Shown here piece after piece: positions 20,102 through 29,193 of a stretch of DNA of 64,000 bases (position 1 is the stretch's first letter; each line of letters opens with the position of its first letter). Below the pieces are notes generated by a model. That model had not been told where the DNA came from. It did not search any database and saw only the letters and a list, made by a program, of their open reading frames with translations. This DNA comes from Melastoma dodecandrum (lineage: Eukaryota > Streptophyta > Magnoliopsida > Myrtales > Melastomataceae): the NCBI GenBank assembly GCA_029817715.1, contig JARUPY010000435.1, positions 1-64,000 on the forward strand. Reading direction: 5' to 3'. A program made the translations under genes and the position numbers.

Positions 20102-20869
20102 TCACCCGTCCACGAGGAATTCGATCCGCGGCCGCCCGCTCTCCGCCGAGCGGCTGACCCGGGCCCGCACGGCGAAGACCGACCAGATCAGATCCGCGCT
20201 GAGCACCGCCTCCGGCGGGCCGGCCGTCACGATCCGGCCGTCCCGAAGGACCGCGAGCGTATCGCAGAACATGGCCGCGAGATTGAGGTCGTGCAGCGCG
20301 ACCATGACGGTGGCGGGCAGACGCCGCACCAGGCGCAGGATCTCGAGCTGGTGCTGGATGTCGAGGTGGTTCGTGGGCTCGTCGAGCAGCAGTTCGCGCG
20401 GCTCCTGCGCCAGCGCCCGGGCGATCTGGGCCCTCTGGCGCTCGCCGCCCGACAGGGTGTGCCAGGGCTGGTCCCGCCGCTCCCCGAGCCCGACCTGGTC
20501 CAGCGCGGTCTCGACGGCCGCGGTGTCGGCATTCGTCCAGGGCGCGAGCGCGCCGAGATGGGGCGTCCGCCCGAGCCGCACGGCGTCGAGCACGGTCAGG
20601 CGCGCTTCGGTCGAGGCCTGCTGCTCGACCAGGGCGACGCGCCGCGCGATGGCGAGGCGCGGGAGCGCGGCGACATCCGTGCCGCCGAGCGTCACCACGC
20701 CGCTCGCGACGCGCCGCAGCCGGCATACGAGGCGCAGCAGGCTGGACTTGCCGGAGCCGTTGGGTCCGACGAGCCCCAGGGTGCTGCCCGGCGCCACGTC
20801 GAGCGTCACGCCGTCGATGATGAGCCGCCCGGATGCGGACCAGCGCACGGCGTCGAGGCGGATGGTCAT
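20102..20869 (-). CDS. ABC transporter ATP-binding protein (BtuD/FhuC/HmuV type)
   Basis: Intact 255-residue ATPase: Walker A LVGPNGSGKSSLLRLV, Q-loop LVEQQAS, signature TLSGGERQRAQIARAL, Walker B LLLDEPTNHLD and switch His ALHDLNLAA. This is the FecE/BtuD class that works with FecCD permeases. ATG at 20869 overlaps the permease stop by 4 bases. Because the operon sits behind a cobalamin riboswitch, corrinoid uptake is the most likely task; iron-siderophore or haem uptake is the alternative from family alone. Confidence 0.92.
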   Translation of the reverse strand: MTIRLDAVRWSASGRLIIDGVTLDVAPGSTLGLVGPNGSGKSSLLRLVCRLRRVASGVVTLGGTDVAALPRLAIARRVALVEQQASTEARLTVLDAVRLGRTPHLGALAPWTNADTAAVETALDQVGLGERRDQPWHTLSGGERQRAQIARALAQEPRELLLDEPTNHLDIQHQLEILRLVRRLPATVMVALHDLNLAAMFCDTLAVLRDGRIVTAGPPEAVLSADLIWSVFAVRARVSRSAESGRPRIEFLVDG

Positions 20870-21968
20870 GCGAGGCGCCGCGACCGGCAGAGGATGGCGG
20901 CGAAGGCCGGGGCCCCCACGAGGGCCGTCACCACGCCGATGGGGAGCACCTGCTGGGGGACGAGGGTGCGGGAGACGACGTCGGCCAGGACCATGAAGAT
21001 GGCACCCATCATGAGCGAGGCCGGCAGCAGGCGCGCGTGGCCGGGGCCGACCAGGAAGCGCGCCGCGTGGGGGACCACCAGCCCGACGAAGCCGATCGAT
21101 CCCACCATGCTGACCATGGTGGCCGCCATGGCGGCCGTGAGGGCGAAGAGCACGGCCCGCACCCGCCCGACCGGCACCCCGAGCGCCGCCGCCGCGTCCG
21201 TTCCGAAGGCGAAGGCGTCGAGCGCCCTGGCGTGGAAGACCGCGACCGCGAAGCCCGCCACGGCGACCGGCGCCGCCAGGTAGACGTCGGGCCAGCGCAC
21301 CCCGCCCAGGCTGCCCAGCAGCCAGAACATGACGCCCCGCGCCTGCTCGGCGCTGGCCGCGGTCGTCACGATGTAGGAGGTGGCGGCGTTGAAGAGCTGC
21401 GAGCCCGCCACCCCCGCCAGGATGACGCGGTCCGTGCCGCCGCCCGCGCCGGTCGCCAGCAGGGCCACGACGGCCACCGCCAGCACGGCGCCCAGGAAGG
21501 CGCCGCCCGACAGCGTCAGCACGCCCCCGCCGAGCCCGACGATCAGCACCGCCACGGCCCCGGTCGACGCCCCGGCGGAGATGCCGAGCACGTAGGGTTC
21601 GGCCAGCGGGTTGCGCAGCAGCGCCTGCAGTATGGCGCCGCACAGGGCCAGCGACGCGCCGCAGCAGGCGGCGACCAGGGCGCGGCTCAGGCGGTAGTCC
21701 CAGACGATGCCGGCCTGGATGCGGCCCGGGCCCAGGGCCGTGCCGAAGAGCCGGTCGCAGATGGCGCCGAAGGCGGGGCGGCGAGCGGGATCCTCATCTC
21801 GCCGACCGAGACCGCGACGCCGATGGCCAGGACCAGACCGGCGAGCGACAGGGCCGTGAGGGCGGCCCGCAGCGGCCACCCGTCCCGCGGCGGGGGGGAG
21901 GGGCGCCGGTGCGGGCCCGGCGCCGGGGAGCGCCCCGCCCGCTCCCGCGACCCGTCCGAACCGCTCAT
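20866..21968 (-). CDS. FecCD/BtuC-family ABC permease, frameshifted near the N terminus
   Basis: Polytopic inner-membrane protein with about ten helices. RLSRALVAACCGASLALCGAILQALLRNPLAEPYVLG is the FecCD signature region (given in part), and GSIGFVGLVVPHAAR near the C terminus is the coupling loop. The true N terminus (MSGSDGSRERAG, ATG 21968) is in another frame; a run of C near 21782 appears one base short, and adding it joins MRIPLAA to FGAICDRLFGTALG. ATGA overlaps with the binding-protein gene upstream and the ATPase downstream support co-translation. Confidence 0.88.
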
Positions 21969-23117
21969 TGCGTCCGACCGGCCGCCGCGATGCCCGCCGC
22001 CAGAGCCTCGAGGCCGTCGATGGTGCGGATGGAGGGATTCATGTCCTGGGCGTCCATCACCACGATCCGCCCGTCCTTCACGGCGCGGAGCTGGCTGACG
22101 ACCGGATCGTCGGCGAGGAACTGGCGTTTCACCGCGAGGTCGTCGGCCGGGAAGCGGCGCCGGTCCATCCGGCCCACGACGATGACGGCGGGGTCGGCGG
22201 CCGCGATGCTTTCCCAGCTCGCCAGCGGCCATTCGTCCTCGGTGGTGATGATGTTCCGGGCGCCGAGGGCCTGCATCATGAAGGCGGGCGCGCCGTTCTT
22301 ACCCGCCACGAAGGCATCCCCCTTCACGTCCTTGCTGGAGAACCAGAACACCACCGGCACGCCCGACGCCGTGCCGGCCACGGCCGCACGGGCGGCGGCT
22401 TCGCGGGCCCGGAGTTCGGCGATCAGCGCCTCGCCGCGGGCATCGACGTCGAAGATGCGGGCGAGGTCGCGGATCTCGCCGTAGACGAGGTCCATCGTGA
22501 ACATCTGCTTGCGCACGCCGTCGCCGCCGCCCGCATTGTCCTTCTCGACGCAGTCCGACGGCGACACGTAGGTGGGGATCCCGAGGTCCGAGAACTGCTG
22601 GCGCGTGCCGACGCTGCCGTGCGCGCCCGACGTGCCACTCGTATTGCGCCGCGACGAGGTCGGGCCTCTGGCCCACGACGGATTCGAAGCTCGGGTCGTT
22701 GTCGGCGAGCCTCGTGATCCTGGCATTCTCGGCCGCATAGGCCGGCAGCACAGGGCCGAACCAGACGGCGGTTCCGACCATCCGGTCGGCGAGGCCGAGC
22801 GAGAGCAGGATCTCGGTGGTGGCCTGGCCGATCGAGACGACGCGCCTGGGCGCGTGGTCGAAGGTGAGGGTGAGCCCGCAGTTCCGAATCGTCAGCGGGT
22901 AGCGGGTCGCCTCGGCGGCGTGGCCGGCGGCCGGGCCGAGTACCGCGAGCGCCCCGGCGAAGGCCAGCGCGATGGACGATCGAGCACGATCGGCGTCCTT
23001 GGGATCGCCCCGGCGAGTCCGAGCCGATGAACCGGCCCGCGATGTCGAGCTGGAGCGAAGTCGCCGCAGGCGAAAGCGCTCGAGGAGGCGGGCGACGCGG
23101 TTCTGCGGCATGGTCAT
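21965..23117 (-). CDS. ABC transporter periplasmic binding protein (BtuF/FepB-like), frameshifted
   Basis: Class III (helical backbone) binding protein. From ATG 23117 (MTMPQNR) an arginine-rich stretch precedes a signal-like segment SSIALAFAGALAVLGPAAGH ending in an AEA cleavage site. The mature part has RVVSIGQATTEILLSLGLADRMVG and YAAENARITRLAD, then after a shift near 22632 (one extra G) SVGTRQQFSDLGIPTYVSPS, DLARIFDVDAR and ARNIITTEDEWPLASWESIA. It ends at 21965, overlapping the permease start. The charged region before the signal is unusual, so a start further downstream is possible. Confidence 0.85.
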
Positions 23118-23335
23118 CCTCGGGGACGATGGGATCGGGACAGTGAAAGGGGGTCCCGCCGCGGCGGCGCCTTCGGTGATTCGTCCATGCCGGGGACCCC
23201 TCGTCTCAGGCGCTGCATCGGCGGGAAGGGCCGGGAACGCGGACGAGGGCGCGACGGTGGGGAGCGGCCGGGCGCGGCTCGACCCCGTCGACACACCCGA
23301 ACCGCCCACCACGCGATTCCCCAAGGTTCCGTCGA

Positions 23336-23503
23336 GGGCTGGTTTCCGGGCTGCGGAGATGCCTTGCGGCGGGGCGCGACGCCTTCCCGGGTCGTCAGAC
23401 CCAGTGGCGTGAATGTCGCGCCTTGACCTCCGATACCGTTGCGGGGGCAGCGCCGGCGTTCCACCGGCTTCCCAATTCTCCGCGCCCCTGCGGGCGAGGC
23501 ACC
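23336..23503 (-). ncRNA. Cobalamin (AdoCbl) riboswitch
   Basis: Read on the minus strand the region runs from GGTGCC (23503) through GGGAAGCCGGTGGAACGC and GGCGCTGCCCCCGCAACGGT to the B12 box AGCCCGGAAACCAGCC at 23352-23337. These are the conserved blocks of the cobalamin riboswitch in the right order and spacing. The aptamer ends about 220 bases before the binding-protein ATG. It should repress the downstream btuFCD-like operon when adenosylcobalamin is abundant, and it identifies the transporter as a probable corrinoid importer. Confidence 0.92.
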
Positions 23504-23599
23504 ATCGACCGCGCCATCAAAGCACGGCGCCGGTGCCGTGTCACGCCGCCGCCCGCCGCAGCCGGCAGCTCCGTCGCGCATCGCCTCTCCACGATCAAA

Positions 23600-23626
23600 A
23601 TATCAAACGTTATAACGTAACATATA
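23600..23626. promoter_or_regulatory. Palindromic Zur/Fur-like operator candidate
   Basis: The perfect 12-base palindrome ACGTTATAACGT (23607-23618) sits in an AT-rich patch of otherwise GC-rich DNA, about 100 bases upstream of the cobalamin riboswitch on its promoter side. GTTATAAC-centred dyads are typical of alphaproteobacterial Zur boxes. A Fur-family regulator gene lies 380 bases away on the other side. Function is inferred. Confidence 0.5.
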
Positions 23627-23698
23627 CGGATGGCGGGATCCGCGCAAGCCGCGTCCTTCGCCTTCCGCCCGCGGGGGCCGGCGCCGGGGACCGTGACG

Positions 23699-23928
23699 CA
23701 GGGCTCCGAATCAAGGTTAACGCAGGACCACCGGGCGCGCCCTTCTCCCGCTGGCGGGAGAAGGTGACCCCTGCGCAGCAGGGTCGGATGAGCGTGGATG
23801 CCCCGCGCGTCGTCCAGAAATCGACCCGTGGTTGCCCCTCATCCGTCCAGCGCTGCCGCGCTGGCCACCTTCTCCCCAGAGGGGAGAAGGGAGCTGCCAC
23901 CACCGTTAACCCGAGTTCGGAGGCCCTG
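23699..23928 (+). repeat. MITE-like dispersed repeat, copy A
   Basis: A 230-base non-coding element bounded by the imperfect inverted ends CAGGGCTCCGAA and TTCGGAGGCCCTG. It contains the internal hairpin CTTCTCCCGCTGGCGGGAGAAGG-like dyads and a second CTCCCC/GGGGAG dyad. A closely similar copy in the opposite orientation lies at 52153-52380. CGTGACG occurs next to both ends, suggesting a target duplication. No transposase is encoded. Confidence 0.85.
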
Positions 23929-23999
23929 GATCGTGACGGCCGCAAATTGATCGGTGGGCGGCGCCGTCGTATGGGTCTGGCCCACGCGAGCCAAAAGCC

Positions 24000-24440
24000 A
24001 TGCCCGGGACGGGAAAACGTCGAGATACGGCCGCGCTGATCGCCACGGAACTCGTCCACGGCGACAGGCCGCTGACCGCCTACGAACTCCTGGAGAAGCT
24101 GCGGCCGACGGGCGTGTTCGCGCCGACGACGGTCTATCGCGCGCTCGACAAGCTGCTCGCCGCGGGGAAGATCCACCGCATCGCGTCGCTGAACGCTTTC
24201 GTGGCCTGCCGCGGCGCCGAAGGCGAAGCTCACGATCACGGGCACGGCGAACTCGGGATCGGCTTCACGGTCTGCGACCGCTGCGGCGCGGTCGCGGAGT
24301 TCGCGGATCGCGCGCTGAGGGCGCAAATCGAGGCCGCCGCCGCCGCGGGCTCGTTCCTGCCGCGGTCCAGCATCGTCGAGATCCGCGGGCTCTGCGCCGC
24401 CTGCGTCGGCGGACCGGGGGGCGGATCTGCTCCGGCCTGA
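24000..24440 (+). CDS. Fur-family metal-dependent regulator (Zur-like)
   Basis: A 146-residue protein with the winged-helix part LTAYELLEKLRPTGVFAPTTVYRALDKL and a C-terminal dimerisation/metal domain. Candidate ligands are the His cluster HDHGHGEL and the two cysteine pairs CDRCGAV and CAAC. The C-pair pattern and the sequence EIRGLCAAC favour Zur over Fur. The usual first helix (about 25 residues before the winged helix) looks short. The repeat copy A ends 71 bases upstream, so the 5' end may have been altered. Start ATG 24000 is the only one in frame. Confidence 0.85.
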   Translation: MPGTGKRRDTAALIATELVHGDRPLTAYELLEKLRPTGVFAPTTVYRALDKLLAAGKIHRIASLNAFVACRGAEGEAHDHGHGELGIGFTVCDRCGAVAEFADRALRAQIEAAAAAGSFLPRSSIVEIRGLCAACVGGPGGGSAPA

Positions 24441-24561
24441 CCGCGGCGCGCCCGGGCGATCCGGTTCGGGCGGGTCGCGGGCGCAACCCGCGCCCTCCTC
24501 GGTCCCCGGCCATCGCGCCGGCCATTTCTGCGGATGGGCCGGCGCCGGAGCGGTGCGCCGG

Positions 24562-24807
24562 TCAGGTCACGGAGGCGAGCGCGCCGGCGCGGTCTCCGAT
24601 GATGCGGTCCGACAGAACGACCTCACCGCCGCAGCGGACCGTCATGATCAGGATCTTGCGGCCGTCAGCCTCGTCGGGATCGTAGGTGATATCGCGGGCT
24701 AGCGCCTCGGCATGCTGCCGCGCGACGTCGAGCGAGGGGAGATCCAGCCCCTCCGCATCGCGATAGACGGAGCCGCCGTATTCACTGTCGAAATAATAGC
24801 GGGGCAT
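24562..24807 (-). CDS. DUF6894-like small protein
   Basis: An 81-residue protein starting MPRYYFDSEYGGSVYRDAEG and containing LPSLDVARQHAEALARDI. This MPRYYF-D-D-EG-L-AR-A pattern matches the small hypothetical proteins common in Hyphomicrobiales. No catalytic motif is visible and the role is unknown. It is monocistronic and divergent from the GGDEF gene, convergent with the Fur-family gene. Confidence 0.75.
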   Translation of the reverse strand: MPRYYFDSEYGGSVYRDAEGLDLPSLDVARQHAEALARDITYDPDEADGRKILIMTVRCGGEVVLSDRIIGDRAGALASVT

Positions 24808-25263
24808 GAGCTGAATTCGATCTGTGGGTGAGGCGATCCGAGGAGCATAGAAGTGCCGTCCCGGTCCCGCAACCGGGCAGATCGGCGCTCGCGCGGGACC
24901 TCCCCCTGCGATGCCGGAGGCCGGCTCCCGGCGCCGATGCGGCGCCCTTTCCTGGCACGTCGCCCGGTCCTGGCCGCCAGTATTCTACGGAGGAATAGTG
25001 CGGCAGATCTCGGCTTCGGGCATCCAGATCTCGATTTCGATGAAGCGGGACGATTGTTCGAAGGATCGCAAGCCAAACTTCATCAATGCCGCGCATGTGT
25101 AGACCGGAGCCGATCCGTTCCTGCGCGTCATTCGTCCAGGGATGGACAGAGATCGATCGGGCTTGCGCGGGCGATGCCCAGGCCAGGGCACCCCTCTCGA
25201 GGCCGGATCGGAGGACCTGCGCCGGCGGCGGAGATGCGCCGGCGTGCAATCCGCGAGCCTCGC
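24808..25263. other. Intergenic region between the DUF6894-like gene and the GGDEF-EAL gene
   Basis: Contains the divergent promoters. Several short frames exist on both strands, but none has recognisable domains, codon bias or a convincing ribosome site. I see no repeat or RNA. Confidence 0.5.
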
Positions 25264-26863
25264 ATGAACGCATGGCTAAAGACGCTGAAGTCCATGGTCA
25301 TCCGACACAAGGTCACACTGCTCGACCTCGCGATGATCGGCATCGTCGTCGCGGCGGCATCGCTCGCGGCCTGGCAGTACGACCTCTTCCCGAACGAGAG
25401 CGCGGCCGCGAAGGACGCCACCTTCGAGCTCGACGAGATCTTCGCCATCACGGCCCTCGCCTTCGCGCTGTTCTCGTTGTCGAGGCTGAGGGCGCAGGCG
25501 CGTGAGATCGGGAGGCGCCGCGCCGCCGAGGCGGAGGCGCGGGCGCTCGCCTTCGAGGATGCGCTGACGGGTTTGCCGAACAGGCGGCAGTTCGAGAGCG
25601 CCCTGAAGGTCGCGATGGCGTCGCCGCCCGGCGCGATGCCCGTCCATGCCGTCATGATCCTGGATCTCAACGGGTTCAAGCGGATCAACGACGTCTTCGG
25701 CCATCCCGTCGGCGACGAGGCCCTGATCCACACGGCGACGCGCCTGCGCCGGGCGGTGCGGGACGGCGACATGGTGGCGCGGTTGGGCGGCGACGAATTC
25801 GCCGTCCTGGCGCGGCATCTCGACGGCCCCGAAGCGGTCGCCGCCCTGGCGCTGCGGATCATCGACGCCCTGAGATCCCCCGTCCGCACGGGGGCCGGGG
25901 AGCATGCCGTCGGCAGCGGCATCGGCATCGCGCTGATGCCGGCCGACGGGACGGACGTCCGGACGATCGTCCGGAAGGCCGATGTGGCCCTGTATCGGGC
26001 GAAGGCCGAGGGCCGCAGCGCCTATCGCTTCTTCGAGCCCGAGATGGATCGCGTCATCCGGGACCGGGACCGCCTCGAGCGCGAGCTGCGCGCCGCCATC
26101 GGGGGCTCCGCCCTCCTCAACAGCTATCAGGCCCGCGTGGAGCTCGGGAGCGGCGCCGTGATCGGTTTCGAGGCGGTGCCGGTCTGGCATCGCGCGGGAC
26201 ACGGCCCGGTCGAGGCGCAACGCTTGCTGGCCGTCGCGGATTCGGCCCATCTGCTGCGCGACGTCACCGACGATCTGCTGGCCCGCGCCTGCCGCGACGC
26301 GACGGAGTGGCGGGATGCCGTCGTGCTCTCGGTCCGCCTTCCGCCCCGGATCCTGCGGGACGCCGGCTTCCCGGCGCGGCTGGGCCGCATCCTGGAGAGC
26401 ACGGGCCTCGATCCGAGGCGCCTCGAGAGCGAGATCCCGGAAAGCGCGCTCGTGGCCGAACTGGAAGCCGCGCAGACCGTCCTCGGCGCCGTCCACGCGC
26501 TGGGGGCGAGGATCGCGCTCAGCCAGTTCGGAACCGGCTATTCGAGCCTCTATCACCTGCGCAACTTCCACCTCGACACCATCAAGCTCGACCGCAGCTT
26601 CGTCCAGGCCCTGTCCCACGACGCGCGGTCGGCCTCCGTGGTCCGCGCCCTGGTCGGGCTCGGGACGGGGCTGGGCGTGACGGTGGCGGCCGAGGGCGTG
26701 CAGGACGCGCGCCAGGAATCCTGGCTCGCCGAAACAGGGCTGTCGGCAGGACCAGGGCGCGCGTTTCGGCGCGAGCCTGTCGGCCGACGAGGCCCGCCGT
26801 CTCGCGCCCCGCGCGGCCGCCGACGACGGCGACGCACGGTCGCGCGCCGTGGCGGCCGCCTGA
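25264..26863 (+). CDS. GGDEF-EAL cyclic-di-GMP protein, EAL half degenerate, frameshifted near the end
   Basis: Two membrane helices (about residues 15-37 and 58-76) lead into a GGDEF domain with intact RLGGDEFAVL (175-179) and an I-site RDGD five residues before it, so diguanylate cyclase activity with product inhibition is likely. The EAL domain starts as FEAVPVWH (near 303) instead of EALLRW. The loop DDFGTGYSS reads SQFGTGYSS (near 421), while KLDRSFV is kept. Loss of the acidic pair suggests no phosphodiesterase activity. One extra C near 26747 breaks the frame; without it the tail reads GCRQDQGARFGASLSADE and stops at 26863. Start ATG 25264. Confidence 0.88.
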
Positions 26864-26974
26864 CCGGGGCTGCCGCGGCGCCCGTCATCGGGGCGTGGGA
26901 CCTTTGTCCACACTTTCGACTTAGCTTCGACTCAGGTAAGGGGGAGGCGGCCGCGAGGCCTGGGAGTATCGAGC

Positions 26975-27403
26975 ATGCGTCGCGTCGCGGCAGGGTGTTG
27001 TCTGGTGATCGGTCTCGGGGGCTGTGCGACCCTGTCGCGCGGGACGGAGGACGAGGTGGCGATCGTTTCGGAGCCGCCGGGCGCGCGCGTCACCTCGACG
27101 CTGGGTCCGGGCTGCGCCGAGACGCCCTGCACCCTGACGGTCGCGCGCGATGCCGTCTTCGCCGTCCCGATCGCCAAGGACGGCTTCGCCAGCCAGACCG
27201 TGACGGTGGCGACCCGCCTGTCCGGCACGGGTGCCGCCGTGGCGACCGAGAACGTGGCCACGGCCGGTCTGGGCCTCGCCGTGGATGCCGCGACCGGCGC
27301 GGCGCTGGAACACGTGCCCAACCCCGTGAGCGTCACCTTGACGAGCCTGCCCGCGGCCGCCGGACCGCGCCCCGCAGGGGCACGGCGCGGGGCCAAGGCG
27401 TGA
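26975..27403 (+). CDS. Putative lipoprotein with PEGA-like repeat, paralogue 1
   Basis: A 142-residue protein with a signal ending LGGC (Cys17), a lipobox. The body GTEDEVAIVSEPPGARVTST resembles the PEGA-type beta domain seen in surface lipoproteins, with a Cys pair in CAETPCTL. The next gene is a clear paralogue and starts within its stop codon (GTGA). Function unknown. It lies about 110 bases after the GGDEF-EAL gene. Confidence 0.8.
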   Translation: MRRVAAGCCLVIGLGGCATLSRGTEDEVAIVSEPPGARVTSTLGPGCAETPCTLTVARDAVFAVPIAKDGFASQTVTVATRLSGTGAAVATENVATAGLGLAVDAATGAALEHVPNPVSVTLTSLPAAAGPRPAGARRGAKA

Positions 27404-27795
27404 GGCCCGGCGCGTTGGTGATGGGCGCCGCGGCGCTCATGGCCTCCCTGGCGGGCGCGGGTTGCGCGACGCTCGACCACGGCACGCTCGACGAGGTTCC
27501 GGTCGTCTCGGATCCGCCCGGCGCCAGGGTGGAGTCGAGCACGGGCACGGTCTGCACGACGCCCTGCACGGTTTCGGGGCCGCGCCGGGACAGCTTCACC
27601 CTGACGATCAGCAAGAGCGGCTACGCCACCCAATCGGTCACCAGCGAGGCCAGGACCGACGATGCCGCGGTCGCCAAGGCCTCCGACCTCTCGGCGAGCG
27701 CCGACCTGCTCGGGCGCATGATCGACGTGCAGGACGGCAGCTACGTCAGCCACGTGCCCAAGGCCGTGGTGGTGAAGCTCGATCCCGACCATTGA
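27400..27795 (+). CDS. Putative lipoprotein with PEGA-like repeat, paralogue 2
   Basis: GTG at 27400 overlaps the stop of the first lipoprotein by 4 bases; an ATG at 27421 is a second option. The signal ends near ASLAGAGC. LDEVPVVSDPPGARVESSTG and CTTPCTVSG align with EDEVAIVSEPPGARVTS and CAETPCTL of paralogue 1, so the pair arose by tandem duplication. Length 131 residues. Convergent with rarA. Role unknown, probably anchored to the outer membrane. Confidence 0.8.
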   Translation: MRPGALVMGAAALMASLAGAGCATLDHGTLDEVPVVSDPPGARVESSTGTVCTTPCTVSGPRRDSFTLTISKSGYATQSVTSEARTDDAAVAKASDLSASADLLGRMIDVQDGSYVSHVPKAVVVKLDPDH

Positions 27796-27831
27796 GGCCC
27801 GGAGCGGCCGGGGCCCGGCTCCGACCCTCCC

Positions 27832-29163
27832 CTACTCGGTCCCGCGCTCCTTGCGGCGGGCCTGCCACCAGGCCATGCGCCGCGCGATGTCGCGTTCGAA
27901 GCCGCGCTCGGTGGGCTGGTAGAGGCTGCGGCGGCCGATGGCCTCGGGCCAGTAGTTCTGGCCCGAGAAGGCGTCCGGCTCGTCGTGATCGTAGCGGTAG
28001 CCCTCGCCGTAGCCCTCGCGCTTCATCACCTTGGTGGGCGCGTTGAGGATCGTCTTGGGCGGGAGCACCGATCCATGGTGCTGCGCCAGGGCGGTGGCGG
28101 CCTTGAAGGCGGTGTAGACGGCATTGCTCTTGGGCGCCGTCGCGAGATAGACCACGGCCTGGGCGATGGCGAGTTCGCCCTCCGGGCTGCCCAGGAAATC
28201 GAAGGCGTCCTTGGCGGCGTTGGCGACGACCAGGGCCTGCGGATCCGCCATGCCGATGTCCTCGGCCGCCATCCGGACGATGCGCCGGGCGAGGAAGAGC
28301 CGGTCCTCGCCGGCGTCCAGCATGCGGGCCAGGTAATAGAGCGCCGCATCCGGGTCCGAGCCCCGCACGGCCTTGTGCAGCGCCGAGATGAGGTTGTAGT
28401 GCCCGTCCTGGCTCTTGTCGTAGAGCGGCGCCCGGCGCTGCACGATCTCGACGAGCCGGGCCGGATCCAGCGTCTCGCCGCCGCGCGCCGCGCGCCAGAC
28501 GTCCTCGGCGAGGTTGAGCAGCGCGCGCCCGTCGCCGTCCGCCATGCCCACGAGCGTGGCGCGCGCCTCGGAGGAGAGCGGCAGCGCCCGCTCCTCGACG
28601 GCTTCGGCCCGGGCCAAGAGGTCGCCCAGGGCTTCCGCGTCGAGCGCGCGGAACACCAGCACGCGGGAGCGCGACAGCAGCGCGCCGTTGAGCTCGAAAG
28701 ACGGGTTCTCGGTGGTGGCGCCGACCAGCGTGATCGTGCCGTCCTCCATCACGGGGAGGAAGCCGTCCTGCTGGGCGCGGTTGAAGCGGTGGATCTCGTC
28801 GACGAAGAGCAACGTGCCGCGGCCGGCGCGCCGGCGCGCCCGGGCCTCCTCGAACAGCTTCTTGAGGTCCGCGACGCCCATGAAGATCGCCGAGGCGGCG
28901 ACGAAGTCGAGCCGCGTCGCCCCGGCGAGGAGACGCGCCACCGTGGTCTTGCCGGTGCCGGGCGGCCCCCAGAAGATCAGCGATCCGGGGGCGCCGCCGG
29001 CCAGGAGGCGCGTGAGGGCGCCGTCCGGTCCCACGAGGTGGCCCTGCCCCGCCACCTCGTCGAGACGGCGCGGGCGCAGCCGGTCGGCGAGCGGCCGGGC
29101 CGGGCTTTCGGCGGGCGCGGGCTCCGCCTCGCCCAGGCCGGCACGGGAAAACAGGTCGCTCAT
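27832..29163 (-). CDS. rarA: Replication-associated recombination protein RarA/MgsA
   Basis: AAA+ ATPase of 443 residues, intact. It begins MSDLFSRAGLGEAEP and RPLADRLRPRRLDEVAGQGH. Walker A GPPGTGKTT, Walker B LLFVDEIHRFNRAQQDGFLP and sensor 1 GATTENPSFELN are present. The C-terminal tetramerisation region contains DKSQDGHYNLISALHKAVRGSDPDA, DIGMADP and FLGSPEGELAIAQAVVYLA. It acts at stalled or gapped forks. It is 30 bases downstream of the Do-protease gene and probably co-transcribed with it. Confidence 0.95.
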   Translation of the reverse strand: MSDLFSRAGLGEAEPAPAESPARPLADRLRPRRLDEVAGQGHLVGPDGALTRLLAGGAPGSLIFWGPPGTGKTTVARLLAGATRLDFVAASAIFMGVADLKKLFEEARARRRAGRGTLLFVDEIHRFNRAQQDGFLPVMEDGTITLVGATTENPSFELNGALLSRSRVLVFRALDAEALGDLLARAEAVEERALPLSSEARATLVGMADGDGRALLNLAEDVWRAARGGETLDPARLVEIVQRRAPLYDKSQDGHYNLISALHKAVRGSDPDAALYYLARMLDAGEDRLFLARRIVRMAAEDIGMADPQALVVANAAKDAFDFLGSPEGELAIAQAVVYLATAPKSNAVYTAFKAATALAQHHGSVLPPKTILNAPTKVMKREGYGEGYRYDHDEPDAFSGQNYWPEAIGRRSLYQPTERGFERDIARRMAWWQARRKERGTE

Positions 29164-29193
29164 CGCCGGGCCGCCTCCTCGCCGCGCGACGCC

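Noticed and set aside
24853..25263. Upstream extension of the GGDEF-EAL gene in the same frame
   Set aside because: The conserved protein starts at the membrane helix after ATG 25264; the upstream part lacks conservation and is promoter DNA.
24782..25273. 163-codon minus-strand frame
   Set aside because: No domain, no good start and overlaps the better supported DUF6894-like gene.
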